Counted from the first letter of the stretch, positions 1 through 6,710 are shown. The stretch: 9,443 nt of DNA from Oscillospiraceae bacterium (GCA_902795955.1 CADBNJ010000291.1:1-9443); one strand, 5' to 3'. The notes: a model not told the origin generated them from the sequence alone. Translations and numbers: made by a program.

Positions 1-503
1 GTCAGGATATCCAGGCCGTTCGTCGGCTCATCGAAAATAATGACAGGCGGTTCGTGTATAAGTGATATGCAGATCGATATCTTCTGCTTCATTCCCGTTG
101 ACAGCTCAACGATCCTCTTATCCGCGAAAGGCGTGATCCCGAACCTGTCAAAATCCCTGTGCTTGCGTTCGCGGATCCCCTCTTCCGGGAGATCATAGAG
201 AGCTGCAAAGAAGTCATACAGCTTATTAGGAGTCGACAGCGGATCGAGCTTGACCTCGGTCGTAAGGAACCCGATCTGACGGTGTATCCCGATGGGATCT
301 TCGGATACATCCTTACCGCATATCCTTATGCTGCCCTCAGTAGGTTTAAGAAGAGTGGCCATCATCTGCATGAGCGTGGTCTTGCCTGCGCCGTTGGGCC
401 CCAGAAGGCCGTAGATGATGCCCGGCTTGACGGTAAATGATACGCCCTTGACGATCATGGTCTCAGTTGAATATCTTTTTTTGACGTTTATTACTTCGAT
501 CAT
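1..503 (-). CDS. ABC transporter ATP-binding protein, NatA-like (3' end cut by window edge)
   Basis: This is the cytoplasmic ATPase subunit of an ABC exporter. I translated it by hand from the reverse complement; it reads MIEVINVKKRYS and gives 167 complete residues before the left edge. The Walker A motif GPNGAGKT lies at residues 35-42, the signature LSTGM at 134-138, Walker B VIIFDEP at 154-160, and the D-loop GLD at 163-165. The signature has Thr where LSGGQ-type proteins have Gly, which is usual in NatA-like ATPases (sodium or drug exporters). The start is the ATG at 503-501, because GGAGG lies at 513-509 with a 5-nt gap and the N-terminus matches the family. It begins inside the last 41 nt of the upstream permease gene, so the two are probably translationally coupled. 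The substrate cannot be read from the sequence. The H-loop and C-terminus lie outside the window. Confidence 0.93.
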   Translation of the reverse strand, partial: MIEVINVKKRYSTETMIVKGVSFTVKPGIIYGLLGPNGAGKTTLMQMMATLLKPTEGSIRICGKDVSEDPIGIHRQIGFLTTEVKLDPLSTPNKLYDFFAALYDLPEEGIRERKHRDFDRFGITPFADKRIVELSTGMKQKISICISLIHEPPVIIFDEPTNGLDIL

Positions 504-1731
504 TTGGACCTCCGATGATTCTCTTGGCACACTTTCTCATTACGATGAATCCGAGTACCGTATTCTCGATGATCACAAAGATCACGCCGAACAGTGATAC
601 TTCGGACATCAATATATCTCTGATAAGAACGATGGTGTTGTGAACGGGTATCGCATACTCGAGCCCGATCGGAGCCCAGTACACGAACATCCTGATAAAG
701 AAGCCTATTACGAGCAGCAGCAGCACCATCTGCAGATTAGCCGTCGTGTCCTCGAACTTGTCCAGGGTAAGAGCTACTATAAAGCAGAAAGCCGTCAGCA
801 TAAAGACACATGCCGGTATCGATATTATCAGATACAGAAGCTGATCAGGCATCAGCAGCAGCCCGAAAGGCAGGAGCGACCCCACATCATTGCTCCTGTT
901 GAGCCACGACGATAAGAACAGGAAGAAGAATGTCACAAGCGAAGATCCCGTTACCAGTATATTGACGGCCAGTGCCTTGCCTGCCAGAAGCTTGCCGGGA
1001 TGGACAGGTGTCATTATCAGCTTGTTCAGGAATCCTCTGTTCTTCTCCATCGCGATCATGTCGAGCGTCAGCGAATATACACAGTAGTACATGAGGACCA
1101 TCATTATCCCGGGGATGACACGCGAAGCCTGCGTATTTGCCTGCGATCTGTGATCGAGTATCTTTGTGATGGGATTGAAATCATCCACCGTGAAAGATCC
1201 CTCGCTGTACGACTCGTATCCGGAGCAGTACTTGTCCTTCAAGTAGGACAGATAAGAGTTCCCGACATCATTAAGAAGCTGCGTTGCCTTGGAAACTGAC
1301 GTGATCTTCGCTGAATCATACGATACGGTCATGAATGCATCCGGCTCGGAATTGACGCCGTTCTCATAAAGGTCAACGTATTTCTTCTTCACGGCCTCAT
1401 CGAAAGGCACGCCTGATCCGGTGGTGAATTCAAGGATGAGATCCCCGTTCTTGACAGCATCGTATTCATTCCCCGGTATTCCGTCGCGGTATTGATAGGA
1501 GAAAAGATCATCCATCTTGCCGTCAAACTCCCTGAAACTGTCAGGTGCATTAAGGACGATCACTCTCGCCGAACCGAAAGACCCGGTCGTCAGATAATTG
1601 AGGAGCTTGGGGAACAGGCTGATCGCTCCTACCATGACGGCGGCAGGAATGAGAAAGATGGCAAGAGTCTTCTGCCAGCTCGACAATATCTTACTTATCT
1701 CCCACTTAAGAATGGTGATTACATGACGCAC
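463..1731 (-). CDS. ABC-2 type permease, NatB-like
   Basis: This is the membrane subunit partner of the ATPase encoded just downstream. The 422 residues show one N-terminal membrane segment (about 22-40), a large extracytoplasmic domain (about 41-204), then five more hydrophobic segments (about 205-223, 253-276, 296-323, 333-352 and 378-399). The basic C-terminal tail is cytoplasmic. This layout is typical of ABC-2 type permeases such as NatB. The segment AMEKNRGFLNKL after the second membrane helix resembles the coupling region that meets the ATPase. The start is a GTG at 1731-1729, the first plausible initiation codon after an in-frame stop at 1764-1762. Its SD-like GAGAGG (1749-1744) is 12 nt away, longer than ideal. 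The stop codon at 465-463 lies inside the ATPase gene. NatAB systems export sodium, but drug, peptide or lipid export is equally possible here. Confidence 0.88.
   Translation of the reverse strand: MRHVITILKWEISKILSSWQKTLAIFLIPAAVMVGAISLFPKLLNYLTTGSFGSARVIVLNAPDSFREFDGKMDDLFSYQYRDGIPGNEYDAVKNGDLILEFTTGSGVPFDEAVKKKYVDLYENGVNSEPDAFMTVSYDSAKITSVSKATQLLNDVGNSYLSYLKDKYCSGYESYSEGSFTVDDFNPITKILDHRSQANTQASRVIPGIMMVLMYYCVYSLTLDMIAMEKNRGFLNKLIMTPVHPGKLLAGKALAVNILVTGSSLVTFFFLFLSSWLNRSNDVGSLLPFGLLLMPDQLLYLIISIPACVFMLTAFCFIVALTLDKFEDTTANLQMVLLLLVIGFFIRMFVYWAPIGLEYAIPVHNTIVLIRDILMSEVSLFGVIFVIIENTVLGFIVMRKCAKRIIGGPNDRSNKRQKKIFN
509..513 (-). promoter_or_regulatory. Ribosome binding site of the ABC ATPase, inside the permease gene
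   Basis: GGAGG on the minus strand, 5 nt before the ATG at 503. It lies within the permease coding sequence and fixes the ATPase start, giving a 41-nt gene overlap. Confidence 0.8.
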
Positions 1732-1767
1732 GAACCACGGGTTCCTCTCTAAAATACTATATTAACT

Positions 1768-1796
1768 ATTATACTAGATAGAGAGTCCCGATATAA
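1768..1796 (-). promoter_or_regulatory. Candidate promoter for the ABC permease-ATPase genes
   Basis: A perfect TATAAT lies on the minus strand at 1773-1768. With a 17-bp spacer, the -35 position (1796-1791) reads TTATAT, a poor match. Transcription would start near 1761 and leave about 30 nt before the GTG start. A 7-bp inverted repeat, CTCTCTA (1745-1751) and TAGAGAG (1779-1785), flanks the -10 and could be an operator. The call rests mainly on the -10 and its position. Confidence 0.45.
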
Positions 1797-1841
1797 TCTC
1801 CAATCCGAAATATTACAATTTGCAAATAAGGGGATTAATAC

Positions 1842-1870
1842 TAAACAAATGTTCAAATCCGTGCTATAAT
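1842..1870 (+). promoter_or_regulatory. Extended -10 promoter of the rpsF-ssb-rpsR operon
   Basis: A perfect TATAAT lies at 1865-1870, preceded by TG at 1862-1863 (the TGnTATAAT extended -10). A TAAACA -35 (4 of 6 matches to TTGACA) lies at 1842-1847 with exactly 17 bp between. Transcription would start near 1877, leaving a 5' leader of about 140 nt before rpsF. This is the best promoter in the divergent intergenic region. A second TATAAT at 1792-1797 has no credible -35. Confidence 0.75.
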
Positions 1871-1944
1871 CACAACGTAAGTTTAATTTGGATGCTGACA
1901 ATAACGTAACTTGAATTGAGATGATATCTGTGTTATCCTTTATT

Positions 1945-2002
1945 GCACTGCGCCTGCGCAGTGTTCCTTGCTCGTCACACCGATGGCGGGCCGATAAGTC
2001 CG
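1945..2002 (+). promoter_or_regulatory. Structured rpsF leader, candidate S6:S18 autoregulatory element
   Basis: Two hairpins can be drawn in the leader. Hairpin 1 is CACTGCG (1946-1952) with CGCAGTG (1957-1963), closing a CCTG loop. Hairpin 2 pairs 1970-1977 with 1984-1991 (8 bp, two G-U) and presents the loop CACCGA, containing the trinucleotide CCG. In many bacteria the S6:S18 complex represses its own operon by binding an unpaired CCG in the rpsF leader that mimics its 16S rRNA site. Operon, distance and CCG all fit. However, the published motif has the CCG in a bulge beside a hairpin, and I cannot run a covariance model. Hairpin 1 has no U-tract, so it is not a terminator. Confidence 0.5.
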
Positions 2003-2019
2003 GAAGGAGGTAAAGTAAC

Positions 2020-2307
2020 ATGGCTAACAATTATCGTGCTGTAGTAGTCCTCAACCCCTCATTGGGAGATGAAGGGATTGCTGCTCTGACAGATTCCATC
2101 AAGGCCAAGGTTGAATCATCCGCTACGATCGATGCTTTCGATACGATCGGTATGAAGGAACTGGCTTATGAGATCAACGATCAGAGAAGCGGATACTACG
2201 TTCAGATCAATTTCACAGCCGAAGGTGATTTCCCGAGCGAGTTCGAGCGTGTACTCAATATCACTGACGGCGTTCTTCGTTACCTTGTTGTCCGCATTGG
2301 TGAGTAA
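2020..2307 (+). CDS. rpsF: 30S ribosomal protein S6
   Basis: S6 binds the central domain of 16S rRNA on the 30S platform as a heterodimer with S18. The 95-residue length is normal for the family. Recognisable family features are the start ANNYRAVVVLNPSL, the segment GMKELAYEIN followed by GYYVQINF (about 44-65), and DGVLRYLVVRI near the end (83-93). The ATG is set by a strong GGAAGGAGG at 2002-2010, 9 nt upstream. It is the first gene after the leader and is followed 27 nt later by ssb and then rpsR, the conserved bacterial order. The S6 partner S18 is therefore made from the same transcript, which suits feedback by the S6:S18 complex on the leader. Confidence 0.98.
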   Translation: MANNYRAVVVLNPSLGDEGIAALTDSIKAKVESSATIDAFDTIGMKELAYEINDQRSGYYVQINFTAEGDFPSEFERVLNITDGVLRYLVVRIGE

Positions 2308-2334
2308 TTCACAGTAAGACAAGGAAGGTACAAG

Positions 2335-2808
2335 ATGAACAAAGTATTACTCGTAGGAAGATTAACAAAAGACCCTGAATCGAAGATGACCACAAGTCAG
2401 GTGAACTTCGTGAACTTCACGATCGCTGTCGACCGCAGGTTCAAGGATTCCAACGGACAGAGACAGGCTGATTTCATCAATTGTGTGGCATGGCGCCAGA
2501 CAGCATCATTCATCAGCCAGTATTTCCACAAGGGATCCAGGATCGGGATCGTCGGAAGCCTTCAGACAAGAAGCTACGACGGCAACGACGGTCAGAAGAG
2601 ATTTGTGACCGAAGTTCTGGTGGATGAGGCAGAATTTGTCGAATCGGCAGGTAACAAGAATTCCGCCCCTATTCCTGACGTACAGCAGCCTGCAGCAGGT
2701 TCAGTTGCTGCAAGTGCACCCACCGCTCCGTCGAAGCCTATCGACGCTGATTACGGCGATGATGCATTTGGCACAGGCGATGGTGGTACTCTTCCGTTCG
2801 AACTTTAA
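2335..2808 (+). CDS. ssb: Single-stranded DNA-binding protein
   Basis: SSB coats single-stranded DNA as a tetramer during replication, recombination and repair, and recruits partners through its C-terminal tip. The OB-fold covers about residues 1-105, opening [15 protein letters not shown] and containing [12 protein letters not shown] (46-57) and the [15 protein letters not shown] strand (67-81). Residues 106-137 are an Ala/Pro/Ser-rich disordered linker. The acidic end contains [14 protein letters not shown] and finishes TLPFEL. Most SSBs end in Pro-Phe; here two residues, Glu-Leu, follow the LPF. The nucleotides (ctt ccg ttc gaa ctt taa) confirm this. AAGGAAGG at 2321-2328 lies 6 nt before the ATG. 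It sits between the two ribosomal genes of the conserved rpsF-ssb-rpsR operon. Confidence 0.98.
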   Translation: MNKVLLVGRLTKDPESKMTTSQVNFVNFTIAVDRRFKDSNGQRQADFINCVAWRQTASFISQYFHKGSRIGIVGSLQTRSYDGNDGQKRFVTEVLVDEAEFVESAGNKNSAPIPDVQQPAAGSVAASAPTAPSKPIDADYGDDAFGTGDGGTLPFEL

Positions 2809-2825
2809 TCAAAGGAGATTACAAA

Positions 2826-3095
2826 ATGGCAGAGAACAGAGCACCTAAGACCGGCAGAGAATTCTCCGGCAATATGAGACAAAGACGTTCGCGCAGGAAG
2901 GTTTGCAATTTCTGCTCCAGCAAGGTTGAGACGATCGACTTCATGGACCAGGCTAATCTCAAGAAGTACATTACAGAGAATGGTAAGGTACTCCCCAAGA
3001 GAATGACAGGTACATGTGCTAAGCATCAGCGTGAGCTTACAACGGCGATCAAGCGCGCTCGCCAGCTTGCCCTTCTTCCTTATACTGCAGAATAA
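2826..3095 (+). CDS. rpsR: 30S ribosomal protein S18, zinc-ligand type
   Basis: S18 binds beside S6 on the 30S platform. The 89 residues have a basic N-terminal arm (about 16-25, RQRRSRRK), then the conserved core with [18 protein letters not shown] (54-71) and the closing [13 protein letters not shown] (74-86). Cys27 and Cys30 (CNFC), Cys64 and His67 form a CxxC...CxxH set. This marks the zinc-binding version of the protein; zinc-free paralogues lose these residues. AAAGGAG at 2811-2817 lies 8 nt before the ATG. It is the last gene before the terminator at 3143-3182. I see no second S18 copy in the window. Confidence 0.98.
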   Translation: MAENRAPKTGREFSGNMRQRRSRRKVCNFCSSKVETIDFMDQANLKKYITENGKVLPKRMTGTCAKHQRELTTAIKRARQLALLPYTAE

Positions 3096-3142
3096 TCAAG
3101 GCAGATGGAAGAATTGCTTTGAACGTTTAAGTTAGAGCATCA

Positions 3143-3182
3143 GGCAGCTTCCGGGCTATCAGACGGGAGCTGCCTTTTATTT
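3143..3182 (+). terminator. Rho-independent terminator after rpsR
   Basis: Positions 3143-3153 pair with 3164-3174 (GGCAGCT with AGCTGCC, extended by four inner pairs including one G-U) around a 10-nt loop. TTTTATTT follows at 3175-3182. It lies 47 nt after the rpsR stop and 25 nt before the rplI start, with no clear promoter between. It could be a partial terminator that lowers the flow from rpsF-ssb-rpsR into rplI and beyond. Confidence 0.85.
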
Positions 3183-3207
3183 ACAGTTTTATCGGAGGTA
3201 TAAGTAT

Positions 3208-3651
3208 ATGCAGGTAATATTGTTGAGTGATGTCAAAGGACTCGGTAAGGCAAATGATGTCGTAAATGTCAGTGACGGCTACGCCAGGAATTTTCTGTTC
3301 AAGAAGAAGCTTGCAAAAGAGACTACTGCCTCCAACCTCAATGAAGTCAAGCTCCAGACAGGCGCCAAGGCAGAGCATGAGAGAAGAGCCCTTGCTGCTG
3401 CTCAGGAACTTAAGGGCAAGCTTGACGGACAGACATTCACGATCAAGGCGAAGGGCGGCGAAGGCGGCAAGCTCTACGGAGCGGTAACGGCAGCTGATAT
3501 TGCCGATGCTCTCACCGCTGCAGGCTTTGATACAGACAAGAAGCAGGTGGTGCTGTCAGGTCCCATCAAAGCAGCAGGAGTCTTCTCCGCAAGGATCAAG
3601 CTCCACCCCAAGGTATCTGCAGAAGTTAATGTAGACGTTACCACGGTGTGA
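3208..3651 (+). CDS. rplI: 50S ribosomal protein L9
   Basis: L9 binds 23S rRNA near the base of the L1 stalk and helps keep the reading frame. The 147 residues match the normal two-domain protein. The N-terminal rRNA-binding domain has [14 protein letters not shown] and [13 protein letters not shown] (24-36). A long connecting helix rich in Ala, Glu and Lys spans about 41-75. The C-terminal domain contains GKLYGAVT (87-94). CGGAGGT at 3193-3199 lies 8 nt before the ATG. It follows the terminator at 3143-3182 and is separated from dnaB by 4 nt; the rplI-dnaB pairing is common in Firmicutes. I found no convincing separate promoter, so expression may depend on readthrough. Confidence 0.98.
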   Translation: MQVILLSDVKGLGKANDVVNVSDGYARNFLFKKKLAKETTASNLNEVKLQTGAKAEHERRALAAAQELKGKLDGQTFTIKAKGGEGGKLYGAVTAADIADALTAAGFDTDKKQVVLSGPIKAAGVFSARIKLHPKVSAEVNVDVTTV

Positions 3652-3655
3652 TTCT

Positions 3656-5233
3656 ATGGATGACAGGGTATATGAAGACAATCTCATAGATCCGACTCCC
3701 GTTCCGAATGTGGATGTAGACAGCGAGCGTGCCGTTCTCTGTCTGTGCATGTCACATGACAAGGCACTTGAGAAGAGTGCAAAGAACCTGACGAAGGACG
3801 ATTTCTCCGACAGCAGGAATCAGGTGATCTTCGAGCACATCATGTCAATGTACATGGAGAGCCGTAAGATCGACAGATATACTATAGCCGATTATCTGGA
3901 GGATAACGGCAGGATCAACGCGGCCGGCACAAGAGAATACCTTTACGGTATTGCGGATATGGTCGCGGTACAGCTTAATATTGATGATTATATCGGAAGC
4001 GTTGTTGAGAAGAGCAGACTGCGCAAGATCAACATGGCTTTCACAAGATTCGCACAGTTGTCTGCATCAGGAAGGCAGCGTGCGGATTCGATAATAGATG
4101 AGTCAGTAACTGAATTGTCCTCCATGAGGAGAGAGGACGATACGGTCGGCTTTGAGAAGCTTGACAAGATCGTGAAGGACACCCTTAATTACATCAAGGA
4201 TGTCGCCAGCGGCAAAGTCAAGAAGAGCGTCAACACCGGCTTCCTGAAGCTGGATCAGAAGATGGGGGGAATGGCCCCCGGTTCGCTTAACATAATCGCT
4301 GCAAGACCCGGTATGGGTAAGACAGCCTTCGCGATCAATATCGCGACCAATGTTGCGACGATGTACGGATATCCCGTTAATATATTCTCGCTCGAGATGA
4401 GCAAGGCCGAGATCGGCAACAGAGTCCTGGCGGCGCGCACGAAGGCAACTGCCAGAGATCTTCAGTCGGCGAATGTAAGCCAGGAGGTGCAGGATCAGAT
4501 CCTCAGCGCGATCAAGGATCTTCAGGATCTCAAGATCTATGTTGATGACACATCGAATGTTACTCCCGTGACCATGCTATCCAAGCTCAAGGAGCTTAAG
4601 GCTTCCGGCAAGATAGGTCTGGTAATAGTCGATTATATCCAGCTTATGGGTGCAGGAACGAACAGGGCAGGGGCGAACAGACAGTCGGAGATCGCGGATA
4701 TCTCCAGATCGCTGAAGCTGATGGCCAAGGAGATGGAGGTCCCGGTCATAGCACTGTCGCAGCTGTCCAGAGGCGCTGAACAGAGGACCGATCATACGCC
4801 GATGCTCTCTGACTTGAGGGATTCAGGTGCGATCGAGCAGGATGCCGATACGGTTATCTTCATCGACCGTCCCGATTACTATAACAAAGACAAGAGCGAA
4901 GAGAAGCAGGAGATCAATGATGCCAACATCATCCTTGCCAAGAACCGTAAGGGTGAGACCGGTGTGGTCAAGCTCAAATGGTGGGGCAGAAGGACGATGT
5001 TCTTCGAACCGGATGAGAACGGCAATCAGGAGGAACCGAATGCCAGGCAGTCCGCATATACAAGGACTACGGACGGTGATTCTGCTTCTGCCAGCTATAC
5101 ATTCGATCAGGACGATTATGCCGAGGGAACGTACGATCCTCCTGAAGAGCCTGAATATAATGGTGAGAATCCCGATAACGATGATTTCTTCAACGACAGC
5201 AACGACGGCTTCCCTGAAGGAATGATGGATTGA
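3656..5233 (+). CDS. dnaB: Replicative DNA helicase DnaB (long acidic C-terminal tail)
   Basis: This is the hexameric 5'-3' helicase at the replication fork (called DnaC in Bacillus). The N-terminal collar domain covers about residues 18-150. The RecA-like motor has Walker A ARPGMGKT (216-223), Walker B LVIVDYIQL with Asp326, the motif VIALSQLSR (364-372) and the finger-loop region AKNRKGETG (438-446). The catalytic core is intact and ends near residue 450. Residues 451-525 then form an unusual tail with 23 Asp/Glu and only 2 Arg by my count, probably disordered. The family is usually about 440-470 residues, so this one is long. The N-terminal domain is also divergent (AVLCLCMS where AVLGSIL-like sequence is common). 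The SD is weak (GGTG at 3645-3648). The gene begins 4 nt after rplI, suggesting coupled translation. Confidence 0.97.
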   Translation: MDDRVYEDNLIDPTPVPNVDVDSERAVLCLCMSHDKALEKSAKNLTKDDFSDSRNQVIFEHIMSMYMESRKIDRYTIADYLEDNGRINAAGTREYLYGIADMVAVQLNIDDYIGSVVEKSRLRKINMAFTRFAQLSASGRQRADSIIDESVTELSSMRREDDTVGFEKLDKIVKDTLNYIKDVASGKVKKSVNTGFLKLDQKMGGMAPGSLNIIAARPGMGKTAFAINIATNVATMYGYPVNIFSLEMSKAEIGNRVLAARTKATARDLQSANVSQEVQDQILSAIKDLQDLKIYVDDTSNVTPVTMLSKLKELKASGKIGLVIVDYIQLMGAGTNRAGANRQSEIADISRSLKLMAKEMEVPVIALSQLSRGAEQRTDHTPMLSDLRDSGAIEQDADTVIFIDRPDYYNKDKSEEKQEINDANIILAKNRKGETGVVKLKWWGRRTMFFEPDENGNQEEPNARQSAYTRTTDGDSASASYTFDQDDYAEGTYDPPEEPEYNGENPDNDDFFNDSNDGFPEGMMD

Positions 5234-5236
5234 TCT

Positions 5237-6706
5237 ATGGATCTGCCGTCTAAGGTTTTGGCGTATTGCCGTGAGAATGATCTTCTTTCCTGCGACGGTG
5301 TGATCGTCGGACTGTCAGGCGGTCCGGATTCAGTGGCTCTGCTGAAGGTATTGCTGTCATTTCAGAAGAACGGTGACTATAAGGGCAGGATCTGTGCGCT
5401 TCACGTTAACCATAAGCTGAGACCCGTGGATTGTGATGAGGACGAGGCTTTCGTAAGGAAGCTCTGCGGGGAAGAAGGTATATTGCTCAAATGTGTGACG
5501 GCCGACGTGTCTTATGAAGCCGGCAGGATGGGAAGGACAATTGAAGAGGCCGGGAGGATAATACGGTACCGTGCCTATGAGGAATTCAGGGAGGAACTGG
5601 AGGAGGAAGGCGGCAGATATGTGACCGCTACGGCGCATCACGGTGATGATCTTGCCGAGACATTCCTGATGAACCTTTTCAGGGGGTCGGGACTTGAAGG
5701 GCTTACCGGGATCAAGGCGAAGACAGGTGACATAATAAGACCATTCCTTTGCGTGACAAAGCAGGAGATAACGGATTATCTCGGAGAGAGCAGATACTGT
5801 ATCGACAAGACAAACGGGGAACTCGACCACACCCGCAATATCTGGCGGAACATGATAATCCCTCAGATCGCCAAGGTGTCAGTCAAGGATCCGGAGCAGG
5901 CGATCAGAGATACATCGGGTCTTCTGGCGGTCGATTCGGATTATATTGCATCTGAGACATATAAGGCTTTCGACAGGCTGAAGATCAGTCTGGGCAGGGA
6001 TGTTGTTCTTGATGCGGCAGGCCTCCGTGAGTGTCACGAGGCGGTAAGATCCCGTGTGATAAGGCATCTGTTCCTGTATGTGGCAGGGACGCTCAAGGAT
6101 TTTGAGTACGTGAACCTGAGAAGTGCCGAAGATGTGCTGGAGTCGGATGTCCCGGTGACGGCGGCAATGCCGTGGGGAATAGCGTGCTTTAAGAGGACCG
6201 GACTGTTCGGATTTGTCAAGAGTGAGAGAATGGATGCACTGATGACCGCCATTGTTTCCGGGATGGGTTTTGTCCTCTCAGACCAAAGAATTGACATAAA
6301 GATCGGTCCGGATGAATTGAAGGACGGATTTACTGCAAAAATACCTAATTCAGGTATTCAAATAAGGGCACGGATAATTGAGAATTGTGATGAATTGGAG
6401 TATAATGATAAATCGTGGTTTTGCCCGACAGATATGATATCAGGAGATATCGTGGTCAGGAATGACCTGGGAAGTCTGAAGTTTGCCAAGGCAGGCGGAT
6501 CGGGGTCCAAGCAGATAAGCCGTCTGCTTACCGATCTGAAGGTGCCGGGGCAGGTCAGGAGTAAGGTTACGGGAGTCATGATCGGTGACACCGTATGCTT
6601 TATCCCCGGGGCGGGACACGGAAGAGGATTTGTGAGCAGATTATCCAGGGAACGCTGTGCGTCTTCCTGCGGTAAGATCCTGGAGATCAGGTTTGACGAG
6701 GTATGA
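5237..6706 (+). CDS. tilS: tRNA(Ile)-lysidine synthetase
   Basis: TilS joins lysine to C34 of the tRNA-Ile with anticodon CAU, using ATP, so that the tRNA reads AUA as isoleucine; it is normally essential. The PP-loop ATPase motif SGGPDS is at residues 27-32, followed by HVNHKLRP (56-63). The second family motif reads AHHGDDLAET (133-142), with Leu where many homologues have Gln. RPF (158-160), DKTN (180-183) and RNIWRNMIIP (190-199) complete the N-terminal domain. The C-terminal substrate-binding domain has GDIVVRNDLGSLKF and FIPGAGHGRGF. The length of 489 is slightly above average. The start is 3 nt after the dnaB stop with only a weak SD (GGA at 5227-5229), so coupling is likely. A local AT-rich stretch at about 6330-6410 holds promoter-like elements. 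The stop overlaps an unused ATG (ATGA at 6703-6706). Confidence 0.97.
   Translation: MDLPSKVLAYCRENDLLSCDGVIVGLSGGPDSVALLKVLLSFQKNGDYKGRICALHVNHKLRPVDCDEDEAFVRKLCGEEGILLKCVTADVSYEAGRMGRTIEEAGRIIRYRAYEEFREELEEEGGRYVTATAHHGDDLAETFLMNLFRGSGLEGLTGIKAKTGDIIRPFLCVTKQEITDYLGESRYCIDKTNGELDHTRNIWRNMIIPQIAKVSVKDPEQAIRDTSGLLAVDSDYIASETYKAFDRLKISLGRDVVLDAAGLRECHEAVRSRVIRHLFLYVAGTLKDFEYVNLRSAEDVLESDVPVTAAMPWGIACFKRTGLFGFVKSERMDALMTAIVSGMGFVLSDQRIDIKIGPDELKDGFTAKIPNSGIQIRARIIENCDELEYNDKSWFCPTDMISGDIVVRNDLGSLKFAKAGGSGSKQISRLLTDLKVPGQVRSKVTGVMIGDTVCFIPGAGHGRGFVSRLSRERCASSCGKILEIRFDEV
6340..6358. repeat. 7-bp inverted repeat inside tilS, possible operator
   Basis: AATACCT (6340-6346) and AGGTATT (6352-6358) form a perfect inverted repeat around a 5-bp spacer. 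It lies about 20 bp upstream of the -35 of the internal promoter candidate. Its centre would be near -64 relative to a start at about 6413, a common position for an activator site. It is also coding sequence (KIPNSGIQI), so chance is possible. Confidence 0.35.
6378..6406 (+). promoter_or_regulatory. Internal sigma-A-type promoter within tilS, upstream of hpt-ftsH
   Basis: TTGAGA (5 of 6 matches to TTGACA) at 6378-6383 and a perfect TATAAT at 6401-6406 are separated by exactly 17 bp. Transcription would start near 6413, about 300 nt before hpt. The stretch is visibly more AT-rich than the rest of tilS. It would let hpt and ftsH be made independently of the ribosomal and replication genes upstream. 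Confidence 0.6.
6698..6701 (+). promoter_or_regulatory. Ribosome binding site that sets the hpt start
   Basis: GAGG ends 9 nt before the ATG at 6711. The in-frame GTG at 6657 has no purine-rich site and would add 18 residues foreign to the family. The ATGs at 6703 and 6706 are in another frame. Confidence 0.75.
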
Positions 6707-6710
6707 TGTT

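Noticed and set aside
1792..1797. Second plus-strand TATAAT
   Set aside because: The -35 position reads TTATAC with few matches; the extended -10 promoter at 1842-1870 is much better.
1933..1938. DnaA box or replication origin near rpsF
   Set aside because: Only TTATCC matches, the full TTATCCACA is absent, and there is no cluster.
1749..2030. 93-residue minus-strand frame across the intergenic region
   Set aside because: It spans both promoters and the rpsF leader and has no protein features.
4827..5225. 132-residue plus-strand frame rich in Arg and Ser
   Set aside because: It is the +1 shadow of the dnaB 3' end; its composition follows from the acidic DnaB codons.
5357..5830. 157-residue minus-strand reading frame
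   Set aside because: It is antisense to the conserved TilS catalytic domain and has no recognisable domain.
6291..6296. Promoter from the perfect TTGACA in tilS
   Set aside because: No acceptable -10 at 16-18 bp; the hexamers at 6378-6406 are the better pair.
6657..6710. Longer Hpt from a GTG at 6657
   Set aside because: The extra residues are the tilS end read in another frame, there is no SD, and GAGG favours the ATG at 6711.
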